From NCBI GenBank assembly GCA_947176505.1, contig CAMWQW010000002.1, positions 124,001-188,000 of the forward strand: a stretch of DNA of 64,000 bases, in the 5' to 3' direction. Position 1 is the stretch's first letter, and the number at the start of each line of letters is the position of its first letter. A program made the position numbers and the translations under genes. Below the pieces are notes generated by a model, which saw only the letters and a program-made list of their open reading frames with translations, was not told the origin of the DNA and did not search any database. This document shows positions 13,336 to 20,750 of the stretch, one piece after another. This stretch comes from an uncultured Lachnospiraceae bacterium. Lineage in GTDB: Bacteria > Bacillota > Clostridia > Lachnospirales > Lachnospiraceae.

Positions 13336-14181
13336 TTATCTGCTCGTCTTATTTACAATCCGCTCTATATGAATCGTAAGATAAAGCTGCTCATCCTTTG
13401 ATAATATATAGCTATATTTCTTCTCAATAAACGTGCTAATCTTCTCTACGCATCGAAAAGCATCAGGATATTTTTCTCTGATGACCATCCACAAATCATC
13501 GCTGTCGTCATCCTCGTACATTTTCTTCTCTGCCAGTCTTTTTGCAAAAAATTTTAAATGCGTAATAAAACGATAATAGTATACGTCATCTTCGTCAAAC
13601 ACAATATTAAAATGATATTTGACAACATTTAATACTTCCTGCATAACACGAGTGATTTCATACATATTATGCATTTTTTCTTCATCCATCTGGGCGTTTG
13701 CCAAATGCAGGGCGATAAATCCCGCCTCATCCTCCGGAAGCATTACATCACACTTCTCCCGAATCAGTTCAAGCGCCCACAGCCCCACCTGATACTCATC
13801 CTTATAAAATCTCCTAATATCCCACAAAAGAATATTTTTAACGGTGATTCCTTCTTGAAAACGGACGATAGATGTATGCACATGGTCAATTAACGATATA
13901 TAAATCATATCATTCATCTTATTTCCAAGACGTATCTTGGCTTCCGTGATAATCTCTTCCCCAAGCGCGATATGCTCCATAGGGACATCCTTGATCATAA
14001 CCTGAAATTTACTGTTAGCCTCCGCGCCTGATAATGAAAAAGTCTTATCAATCATGTCCTCGTCTATCGTGTCGCCCGCTCCCTTCTTGAAGCAGATTCC
14101 CTTGCCCATGACGACTTTTTCCTGTCCTTTCTCATCCAAGACAACGGCTACGTTATTATTCAAAGATTTCCAGATTTTCAT
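13336..14181 (-). CDS. licT: BglG/LicT-family transcription antiterminator
   Basis: A 281-residue RNA-binding antiterminator. Residues 1-56 form the CAT RNA-binding domain (KIWKSLNNNVAVVLDE). Two PRD domains follow, with conserved His in IDHVHTSI and ALHLANAQ (PRD1) and HLKFFAKR and LTIHIERI (PRD2), the usual sites phosphorylated by HPr and the EII. When the sugar is present it binds the RAT hairpin and lets transcription run on. The start at 14181 gives the normal family length and has GAAAGGA before it; an upstream ATG at 14229 adds 16 unrelated residues. Confidence 0.93.
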   Translation of the reverse strand: MKIWKSLNNNVAVVLDEKGQEKVVMGKGICFKKGAGDTIDEDMIDKTFSLSGAEANSKFQVMIKDVPMEHIALGEEIITEAKIRLGNKMNDMIYISLIDHVHTSIVRFQEGITVKNILLWDIRRFYKDEYQVGLWALELIREKCDVMLPEDEAGFIALHLANAQMDEEKMHNMYEITRVMQEVLNVVKYHFNIVFDEDDVYYYRFITHLKFFAKRLAEKKMYEDDDSDDLWMVIREKYPDAFRCVEKISTFIEKKYSYILSKDEQLYLTIHIERIVNKTSR

Positions 14182-14291
14182 ACGATTTCCTTTCTTTGCC
14201 GTTGCTCCCTGCCCGGCATTTCCGAACAAACCTGCGCGTTGTCAGAAGGCGGCAAGAAGCATACTTAAGAAAATTGTAATTATAATAAAAA

Positions 14292-14350
14292 AACTTATAT
14301 GCATACCCAAATCCGAAAGCTTCCGCTTCCGAAAATACTGCATATAAGTT
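14292..14350 (-). terminator. LicT-controlled intrinsic terminator
   Basis: On the minus strand AACTTATATGCA pairs perfectly with TGCATATAAGTT over a loop that holds an inner hairpin, and a run of seven T follows. The 5' arm shares its first four bases with the end of the RAT site, so folding of one excludes the other. This is the standard attenuator of bgl-type operons. Confidence 0.85.
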
Positions 14351-14375
14351 TAGCTTGCTTGCGCAATCACTATCC
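14347..14375 (-). promoter_or_regulatory. RAT antiterminator site upstream of licT
   Basis: A minus-strand 29-mer starting GGATAGTGATTGC and ending GCAAGCTAAACT matches the BglG/LicT target pattern (GGATnGTnAnTGC...GCAnGCnAAAC). It overlaps the terminator immediately downstream, so LicT controls its own gene and the whole bgl-pts block. Confidence 0.85.
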
Positions 14376-14512
14376 CTTTAATAATTTGACGATACCATAG
14401 CCGACTTTAAAAGTCAACGCTATGGTACGTCTTCATTCGTTTTCTCTGTTTTCGCCAAAATCATCAATTTAAAATTAGCTATTCTGCTCACAAATTTTCG
14501 GAACTTTTACTC

Positions 14513-16570
14513 TTATTGTACCGCTCTTTTTGGTTTGTACAGGATTACCATTCCGACCGCAATTAAAGCTCCTCCTGCCGCACACAGGCACAACACGTCA
14601 ATAACCGAAAGGGTATTTTTATAAAGCACCGGTAAGATTTTCTCCACCTGTTCCGGATAATAAGTAGTAACAACGCTGATTGCATTATTGATAAAGTGCA
14701 TCAACATTGCAGGGTAGATACTGCCCGTTTTCCATACAACGATGCAGCAAAGGAGTCCTATCAATCCGGTAGGAATAAATTTCACAAGGCTCATATGATA
14801 CAATCCAAACAATACTGCCGTAACCGCAATCGCGGAAGGTATTTTGTATTTTGCTTTCAAAGAATGCAGGATAACTCCTCTAAACAGCATTTCCTCACAA
14901 ATTGCCGGAGTAAGTGCAATTACCAAAAATACTGCCGCCACATTGTCCCCCAGAATATTTGAAAAAGCCGTCTCCACATTCACCGTACTCTCCGGGAACA
15001 GACTCGTCAATCCTGTTGTGAGTACAAGATTAACCACAACCAGTCCTATACTCATCAGTATGCCGCCCAGATATCCCGTTATCTTGGCATGTGCGAATCC
15101 GTATGTCTGCCTGATATCCCTCTTGGTATAGACTACCAAGAATAACGGTACAAGCAGCAGAATCATCTGCGTCCCGAAGACACCTGCCAGACCAAATTTC
15201 ACCTGCAGCATGCTTCCCACATAGAGTATCAAAAGAATCGTGAGCGCCACCAAGAACCATACATCTGATACGGTAGGCACACCACCCTTCTTCAAGTTCT
15301 CCCGTCGTTCAAAAAGTTGCAGCCCTGCTTTTCCGTCCGAAAAGAGAATCGCTTCACTGTCATAAATTTTGCTTAAGAACAAAATCGCCATCACCGCATA
15401 CGCTATGTTGCTTAAAAGCACTACCGCAATCGAAGCATAGTTTACCTTAAACAACAGCATATTTTTAATGAGAAGACAAATATTTGCCACCGGCACCATT
15501 GCCACCGTCTGCGTCAACTCAATATTCGGTATAAAACCGATGTAACCTACAAACATCACTACCAGCATAAGCGGCGTAATATAGTTGTTTGCCTCCTTAT
15601 AGCTCTTGGCAAACGACGTTACGCACATCGCTACCGCACTGATAAATAAGGAGAATGCAAACACCGCCAGCATACACACGAGTATCGCCGGAACGAACTT
15701 TGCCAGATTAAAGGAGTCCATCTCGGTCTGCATATCCAGCATTTTATACATATATAAGGTGATTGCTCCCATAGAAAGAATGTTGAGCAGCGCCGAAAAT
15801 ATACCAATAACCGCCACCGTAATAAATTTCGATACAATCAACTGTCTATTCGTCACCGGAAGCGTGAGAATCGTCTCTAATGTTCCTCTTTCCCGCTCTC
15901 CCGCAGTCGTATCAATTGCCGGATACATCGTCCCCATCAGCAGACTGACAATCAGCATAAAAGGAAGAATGGAACCCATAATACTTCCGATAGACTGCTC
16001 ACTGCTGGCAATATCCTGTCGCTCATAACCGATTGGCTCCAAAATTGCTTCTACATCCATCCCCTGTTCTGCAATCATCTGCCTCGTCATATCTTCTTTC
16101 AATGCATCACACACATCCTTGATCAGATTTGCTGCATAAGCGGAATTTTCTGCAGAAGAAAGATAGTATAAATCATACTGCATCTTTCCATCCTGTATCT
16201 GCCCCAAGACGTACAGGTCGATTTCTTCCTCATTCAAAGCCGTCTCATAGTCCGTTATACTATCCTCATCCACAATCGTAATCTTATACGCCCCGTCCTC
16301 AGCATCATCTGTCTCGGGAGACGCTTTGTCTTCCCGTATGAACTCTTCCAATTTATGTACGAACCTACCCTCGTCCTCAGCTTCCACGACAATCTTATAA
16401 TTCTGTTCTTTCATACCGGAAGAGATAAATGCCATAAGCTGCATGACACCTATAAAAATAAGCGGATACAAGACAATCGGCACTACTAACATCATGATCA
16501 CCGTCTTCTTATCCCGAAATACGTCCAGCATCTCCTTTTTCACTAATGTCCGTATCATTTTTGTGCTCAT
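14513..16570 (-). CDS. ABC-2 permease fused to CPBP intramembrane protease (NatB-like)
   Basis: A 685-residue membrane protein. Residues 1-430 are an ABC-2 exporter half of the NatB type, with a first membrane segment at about 22-45, a large outside domain at 50-200, and five more segments. Residues 440-685 form a CPBP (CAAX-like) protease with EEMLFRG, FGLYHM and MHFINNA carrying the Glu-Glu, His and His/Asn active residues. The gene overlaps the ATPase gene by 4 nt (ATGA). NatAB exports sodium in Bacillus; the substrate here is unknown. The permease-protease fusion is known in Firmicutes, but its purpose is not. Confidence 0.85.
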   Translation of the reverse strand: MSTKMIRTLVKKEMLDVFRDKKTVIMMLVVPIVLYPLIFIGVMQLMAFISSGMKEQNYKIVVEAEDEGRFVHKLEEFIREDKASPETDDAEDGAYKITIVDEDSITDYETALNEEEIDLYVLGQIQDGKMQYDLYYLSSAENSAYAANLIKDVCDALKEDMTRQMIAEQGMDVEAILEPIGYERQDIASSEQSIGSIMGSILPFMLIVSLLMGTMYPAIDTTAGERERGTLETILTLPVTNRQLIVSKFITVAVIGIFSALLNILSMGAITLYMYKMLDMQTEMDSFNLAKFVPAILVCMLAVFAFSLFISAVAMCVTSFAKSYKEANNYITPLMLVVMFVGYIGFIPNIELTQTVAMVPVANICLLIKNMLLFKVNYASIAVVLLSNIAYAVMAILFLSKIYDSEAILFSDGKAGLQLFERRENLKKGGVPTVSDVWFLVALTILLILYVGSMLQVKFGLAGVFGTQMILLLVPLFLVVYTKRDIRQTYGFAHAKITGYLGGILMSIGLVVVNLVLTTGLTSLFPESTVNVETAFSNILGDNVAAVFLVIALTPAICEEMLFRGVILHSLKAKYKIPSAIAVTAVLFGLYHMSLVKFIPTGLIGLLCCIVVWKTGSIYPAMLMHFINNAISVVTTYYPEQVEKILPVLYKNTLSVIDVLCLCAAGGALIAVGMVILYKPKRAVQ

Positions 16571-17382
16571 CTGTGCGCCCTCCTTGTTCCTGCTGCCTCT
16601 TTCTCCGAATCGGATACCATTGATTCCAGACCACCGTTTTCAGCTATCAATCCCGCAAATATGTCTCTCAAGCTGTCATGTCCCGTCTGCGTTTTTAATT
16701 CCGCAGGCGTACCCTCGCCAATAATTCTGCCTTGATGGATCATAATAATTCTGTCACACAGATATTCCGCTTCTTCCATATAATGTGTTGAGTAGAGAAC
16801 CGTTTTGCCTCTTTCCCGCTCTCCCTTCATGAAATCAATAATCGCCGCACTGCTAATGATGTCCAGTCCCAATGTAGGTTCATCGAAAATATAGACCTGC
16901 GGGTCATGCACAAGACATCTTGCAATGGAAGCGCGCTGCGTCTGACCGGTAGACAGTTTCTCTATCCTATTGTCTATAAAAGACTCCATGGAAAGCACTT
17001 CGCTGATTTCATCAATCCTGCGCTTCGTATCTTCTTCGGATATGCCATAAATGACTCCAAGCATCTGCAGCAATTCCCTTGTTGAGAGCCGTCCGTAAAG
17101 TTTTGTATTGTTGGAAAGATACCCGATATGTCTTTTGACCTCAATCTCATCCGTCAATGCCTCTTCTCCGATGTGAATACTCACTATACCGCTTGTAGGC
17201 TTCATCAGTTTGGACATCATACGCAGGAGCGTCGTCTTTCCCGCGCCGTTTGGTCCCAATATCCCAACGATTTCTCCCTCTTTTACAGTCAGCGAAATAC
17301 CATCCACTGCGTTAAAATCACTCTTCTTATTTTTCTTCTCATTCTTGGTAAAAGTCTTCACCAGATTGTCAGCAGTAATCAT
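16567..17382 (-). CDS. ABC transporter ATPase, NatA-like
   Basis: A 271-residue nucleotide-binding subunit with Walker A GPNGAGKTTLLRM near residue 42, signature LSTGQTQRASIARCL, Walker B VYIFDEPTLGLD and the switch His in YSTHYMEEAEY. The 3' end overlaps the permease-protease gene by 4 nt, so the two subunits are made together. With the XRE regulator and small membrane protein upstream it forms a four-gene operon. Confidence 0.88.
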   Translation of the reverse strand: MITADNLVKTFTKNEKKNKKSDFNAVDGISLTVKEGEIVGILGPNGAGKTTLLRMMSKLMKPTSGIVSIHIGEEALTDEIEVKRHIGYLSNNTKLYGRLSTRELLQMLGVIYGISEEDTKRRIDEISEVLSMESFIDNRIEKLSTGQTQRASIARCLVHDPQVYIFDEPTLGLDIISSAAIIDFMKGERERGKTVLYSTHYMEEAEYLCDRIIMIHQGRIIGEGTPAELKTQTGHDSLRDIFAGLIAENGGLESMVSDSEKEAAGTRRAHR

Positions 17383-17456
17383 TCTGCAATCCTCCCTTTC
17401 CGATACCGATTACACAATTCTTGTATAACCGGCTGTTATCACGATTAAAGTACCAT

Positions 17457-17945
17457 TCATTTGTCTTCTTGTTCATCCGGCAAACCGTTCTCAAGCCTAT
17501 TTTTTCTCCACCTGTATGCCACAAGCATAATTGACAGCAAAACAAAGCAAAGTATAAATGTGTTGATGCCGCTAACACTCCCTGCGGCAATCCCGGCATT
17601 CAAAGACACATCATCGGTGCCTCTCTCTCGATAGACAATCAAAAATTTCAGCACTCCCGCTGCCACTGCCGCAATCAGGCTCGCACATATATTTACTTTA
17701 AGGTTCGGTTCAAACTTCCTGTCCCAGACGCCATTCCTTACACATTCGAATACAATATAGCATCCCATACACAAAAATACGATTGTTTCTCCAATAATTT
17801 GATTTCCACAATCCCTTCCGTAATAAACAAGCTGCGCCGCTATGACAGCCATCAATCCGATAAAAGCAATCCAGCAGCCTCTACTCTCGATGTGGAGCAT
17901 CTTCTGCTCCTGCATCTCATCCAGTTTGTTTTTCCTCTTCTTCAT
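17457..17945 (-). CDS. Small membrane protein, DUF6773-like
   Basis: A 162-residue protein with four hydrophobic segments (about residues 26-45, 54-70, 86-106 and 126-148) between charged ends, starting KKRKNKLDEMQEQKMLHIESRG. The DEMQEQK opening and layout resemble DUF6773 proteins of clostridia, which accompany XRE regulators. It starts 15 bp after the XRE stop and ends 74 bp before the ATPase gene. No catalytic motif is seen. Function unknown; perhaps an accessory part of the exporter. Confidence 0.65.
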   Translation of the reverse strand: MKKRKNKLDEMQEQKMLHIESRGCWIAFIGLMAVIAAQLVYYGRDCGNQIIGETIVFLCMGCYIVFECVRNGVWDRKFEPNLKVNICASLIAAVAAGVLKFLIVYRERGTDDVSLNAGIAAGSVSGINTFILCFVLLSIMLVAYRWRKNRLENGLPDEQEDK

Positions 17946-17960
17946 CTATCTCACCCTTTC

Positions 17961-18164
17961 CTATTCCTCATCTTCCCAGAACAACTCATCAAGACTCTTA
18001 CCTAATACACGGCATATCGAACGGCATAATTTAATGGTAGGATTATATTCTCCCTGCTCAATGGCGTTCATTGTCTGCCTTGATATCCCCACGGCTTCCG
18101 CAAGCGCTTTCTGTGTCATATCCTTCTCAGCTCTTGCCACCTTAATTGGTATATTTCTTGCCAT
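17961..18164 (-). CDS. XRE-family transcriptional regulator
   Basis: A 67-residue, single-domain DNA-binding protein. The helix-turn-helix is MTQKALAEAVGISRQTMNAIE with the usual GEYNPT following. The start at 18164 is chosen because GGAGAGGTGGCAG precedes it; a longer frame begins at 18197. The perfect palindrome 113 bp upstream, over the promoter, is a likely autoregulatory operator. It heads the exporter operon and probably represses it. Confidence 0.85.
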   Translation of the reverse strand: MARNIPIKVARAEKDMTQKALAEAVGISRQTMNAIEQGEYNPTIKLCRSICRVLGKSLDELFWEDEE

Positions 18165-18276
18165 CTGCCACCTCTCCTTCAGCTTCTGCTGTTTCACTGG
18201 TCATTGCCTCTCCCGACGTTACATCATCACGGTCAATGCCTTGCTTCTATACCAAGTTACCATACACTTTACAGAA

Positions 18277-18294
18277 TGTCAAATATATTTGACA
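18277..18294. promoter_or_regulatory. Palindromic operator over the XRE promoter
   Basis: TGTCAAATATATTTGACA is a perfect 18-bp inverted repeat. Its right half, read on the minus strand, includes the minus 35 TTGACA, followed after 17 bp by a weak minus 10 TAACTT. This fits repression by the XRE protein. Apart from this the 234 bp upstream of the XRE gene holds only AT-rich sequence. Confidence 0.65.
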
Positions 18295-18431
18295 TTTATT
18301 TTTATTTATCTTACTATCATATATATTTAAGTTACACCATGTCGCTATTTATATCCCTTTGCAATTCGTGTTATGTAAACCAAAATTCCTTCTGCTCACT
18401 TTCCGCTAAGTTCTCTCTGACACAAATCTGT

Positions 18432-18743
18432 CTACGCCTGAAGCGTCGTCTTTCCCGAACCGTTTTCCCCCAAATGTTTCTCAATCATCATAAGCTGCTT
18501 TTCTTTAAGATAATCCGTGTTGTATTCACACACAAAAAATCCCTTGCCGGCAACGGAACGAATGAGTCCTTCTTTCTCCAATTCTTCATATGCCCGCTTC
18601 GCCGTAATCACGCTCACACTAAGATCGGCAGCCAGCGCTCTGATTGAGGGAAGCGCCTCACCTTCCTGCAGCTGACCTGTCACAATCGCATTTTTCAATT
18701 GATTGACAATCTGCTCATAGTTCGAAAGCGGAAGCTGTATCAT
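18432..18743 (-). pseudogene. YtrA-type GntR regulator gene fused by deletion to an ABC Walker A remnant
   Basis: The N-terminal 90 residues are a GntR/YtrA winged helix (IQLPLSNYEQIVNQLKNAIV, LPSIRALAADLSVSVITAK). After QLMMIEKHL the frame jumps into GENGSGKTTLQA and stops. That segment is the P-loop of an ABC ATPase, and such an ATPase normally follows ytrA-type genes. A deletion has evidently removed the end of the regulator and the start of the ATPase, then a stop ends the frame. No ribosome site precedes the ATG at 18743, so the 5' side is damaged too. The DNA-binding domain itself could still be made. Confidence 0.75.
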
Positions 18744-18845
18744 TGCAAAACATACTATAACTGCAAACTGAAATGCGCCATACGGTTTTCCGTTTGAAAT
18801 TGCCACTATCTGTCCGTAAATAGATAATATGGAAACCGTCACTAT

Positions 18846-18902
18846 AGAAAAAATCTTCTATACACAGATTCCGGTTTACACCATACCTGTGTGTAGAAGA
18901 TT
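18846..18902 (-). terminator. Terminator after the ECF S component gene
   Basis: On the minus strand AATCTTCTACACACAG pairs with CTGTGTATAGAAGATT (one mismatch in 16) around a 19-nt loop and is followed by five T. It closes the cobalamin-controlled operon. Confidence 0.8.
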
Positions 18903-18922
18903 CATTCAAATTACATCTATCT

Positions 18923-19435
18923 TTATTCTCTATTCCTCTCCGCGTATTGCAGCACTTTCACAATCGGTACAATTAACAATCCGCAAAAGAAATTGCTGAC
19001 GCCATGAACCATGTCCCACGGAAGTCCTGCGATAATCCATGCAATCATTCCTTTAAAATTTAATCCGAATAGGATTGCCTGTGCCGGCGCGTACAACGTC
19101 CCGAACAAAAAGCCGTGCGCCGCACATATTGTCATATATACAATCGGCTGCACTTTCTTAGGCATCCGCTTCGGAAGGAGCATGACCGCACCCCACAGAA
19201 GCGTCCATAAATATAAATACGGCACCCACCACGCCGCAAAACCGCATAAAATTCCGTTTAGAATCACATAAGTATAAATCGGATATAACGCTTTCTTCCT
19301 GTAAACCACCGTATAGGCAATCGTAAGCACACCCAGAAGATGAACATTAGGTATCAGCTCCATAATAAGCTTGGAGGCATACATGATGCCTCCAAGCATT
19401 CCGAACACTGCAATTTCCCTGATTGTCAGCTTCAT
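18923..19435 (-). CDS. ECF transporter S component, probable corrinoid uptake
   Basis: A 170-residue membrane protein with five or six hydrophobic helices, beginning KLTIREIAVFGMLGGIMYASK, typical of ECF substrate-binding subunits. It follows the DUF4430 lipoprotein gene by 2 bp and lies behind a cobalamin riboswitch, which points to cobalamin or a precursor as substrate (CbrT- or CblT-like). The shared EcfA/EcfT energising module is not in the window. The aromatic run CGFAAWWVPYLYLWTLLW is a distinctive membrane stretch. Confidence 0.78.
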   Translation of the reverse strand: MKLTIREIAVFGMLGGIMYASKLIMELIPNVHLLGVLTIAYTVVYRKKALYPIYTYVILNGILCGFAAWWVPYLYLWTLLWGAVMLLPKRMPKKVQPIVYMTICAAHGFLFGTLYAPAQAILFGLNFKGMIAWIIAGLPWDMVHGVSNFFCGLLIVPIVKVLQYAERNRE

Positions 19436-19437
19436 GT

Positions 19438-19887
19438 CTACTCAACCTTGAAGGAGTATGTGTCTCCCTCCGTAATTGTAGTGGAATCAACGCCGGACTG
19501 TGCATATTCTCCGTTTACATAGAAAGCCCAATACACGCCGTCTTTGTCATAATCAGCAGAAATACCGTTGACCGATTTCACATAAAGACCATATTCACTG
19601 TCTTCGCCTTCAATCAGCCCGACCTCCAGCAGGGCTTCCCCTACCGTCTCCTTGTCCGTATGAATCTCAAATGCGGTTTCGTCACCGTCCTTATCTGTCA
19701 CGGTAAAAGCAAACTGCTTATTTCCTTCACCCAGCACATTCCCGCCGTTAACGTTCTCTGCTTCTGTAGCGGAAGGCTCCGCATTATTCGTACTGCCATT
19801 ACAACCGTTTGTAAATAATGCCGCAGCCACAATAAGCACCATACAAAGGATGAATGACAATAATTTCTTATTGTTTCTCATTTTCAT
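19438..19887 (-). CDS. DUF4430 lipoprotein, probable corrinoid binding
   Basis: A 149-residue exported protein. A basic start and hydrophobic segment lead to the lipobox LFTNGC, so it should be lipid-anchored outside the cell. The remaining 100 residues form a DUF4430 domain, related to the C-terminal domain of transcobalamin, with the end YWAFYVNGEYAQSGVDSTTI typical of the family. Its place between a cobalamin riboswitch and an ECF S component supports corrinoid capture. Start at 19887 follows GGAGACTAAGGAT; an earlier TTG at 19905 is less likely. Confidence 0.8.
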   Translation of the reverse strand: MKMRNNKKLLSFILCMVLIVAAALFTNGCNGSTNNAEPSATEAENVNGGNVLGEGNKQFAFTVTDKDGDETAFEIHTDKETVGEALLEVGLIEGEDSEYGLYVKSVNGISADYDKDGVYWAFYVNGEYAQSGVDSTTITEGDTYSFKVE

Positions 19888-19959
19888 ATCCTTAGTCTCC
19901 TTCAATTGTTATTTCCTCTTTAAAACCGGCACTCGCGGTCATTTCTTAAAAGGATTCAC

Positions 19960-20114
19960 TGTCCGGATATTTCGACTCGGCACTATGCCAATCAGCCTTC
20001 TCAGAGATTCTCCAATGGCTTGTCCCGAAATGTGGCTTTCGGTCAGATTCACATGATAATACGATGCCTCACGGCGACGGGCTCGTACAGGATTTACACC
20101 TGTTTCCCCGGACA
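19960..20114 (-). promoter_or_regulatory. Cobalamin riboswitch
   Basis: On the minus strand the element opens and closes with TGTCCGG/CCGGACA, a perfect P1 stem. Inside are GGGGAAACAGGTGTAAATCC, then ACGAGCCCGTCGCCGTGAGGC, GAAAGCCAC, GAGAAGGC and the B12-box-like GAGTCGAAATATCCGG, in the order expected for the cobalamin class. The core is somewhat divergent. It should switch off the lipoprotein and ECF genes when adenosylcobalamin is plentiful. Confidence 0.85.
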
Positions 20115-20124
20115 ATTCTTATCT

Positions 20125-20153
20125 ATCATAATCTTTTCTCTCTGTCCAGTCAA
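20125..20153 (-). promoter_or_regulatory. Promoter of the cobalamin-controlled operon
   Basis: TTGACT and TATGAT on the minus strand are 17 bp apart, ending about 10 bp before the riboswitch. A near-consensus sigma-A promoter. Confidence 0.75.
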
Positions 20154-20210
20154 TCACTACCGTGAATTCATAATGTATTAAATGACGTACACATAATTAC
20201 AAACCGTAAC

Positions 20211-20726
20211 TTAAAACGCTGCCAAGATTGCTGCCCCAAACGTCAACGCATAGGCAAGTATTAGAACGCCCAGATTGAGTAAAACTTTTTGTGCGGTGCT
20301 CATCTTTGTACTGTCGCAGATTAGCTTTATCGCCCCAATTCCGAGTATGGCTGCGGCACAGCCAGACAAACCATTCAACAAATTGACACAGTGCAGCATA
20401 ATGAATATGTATGTCCAGTTCGGCAGCTTGGCAGGTACATGCTCCGTCCCACCTTTCACATCTTTGACGCCATTCAAATTTTTCATATTGTCTCCACTCG
20501 CACAATCTACGCCATCCATTATCAGCTGCGCTCTGTTCATAGCTTGTACAATCAAAAGCGCTTTTTGCGAACCCAGAGGAATTTCATGTTCCGTTGTAGT
20601 CATTGTAAGCTTCGATTGATAATCTTTTAATCGCAATTGTCTGCCGTTCACAATGATTTTCTTGTTGTTAATGTACTCGATATCATACACTTCACCTTCC
20701 ACCGTTACATTCCATCTTTGACTCAT
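20211..20726 (-). CDS. Hypothetical membrane protein, 171 aa
   Basis: Not recognised. Residues 1-65 are soluble and probably beta-rich (QRWNVTVEGEVYDIEYINNKK). The C-terminal half has two hydrophobic segments at about 104-132 and 145-170. It begins after a TAGGAGAA site, 24 bp from the upstream membrane protein gene, and could be the last gene of that operon. The layout of a small beta domain plus two helices suggests an envelope protein, with no further clue. Confidence 0.6.
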   Translation of the reverse strand: MSQRWNVTVEGEVYDIEYINNKKIIVNGRQLRLKDYQSKLTMTTTEHEIPLGSQKALLIVQAMNRAQLIMDGVDCASGDNMKNLNGVKDVKGGTEHVPAKLPNWTYIFIMLHCVNLLNGLSGCAAAILGIGAIKLICDSTKMSTAQKVLLNLGVLILAYALTFGAAILAAF

Positions 20727-20750
20727 TTCTCCTACCTCTTCTCACTTGTA

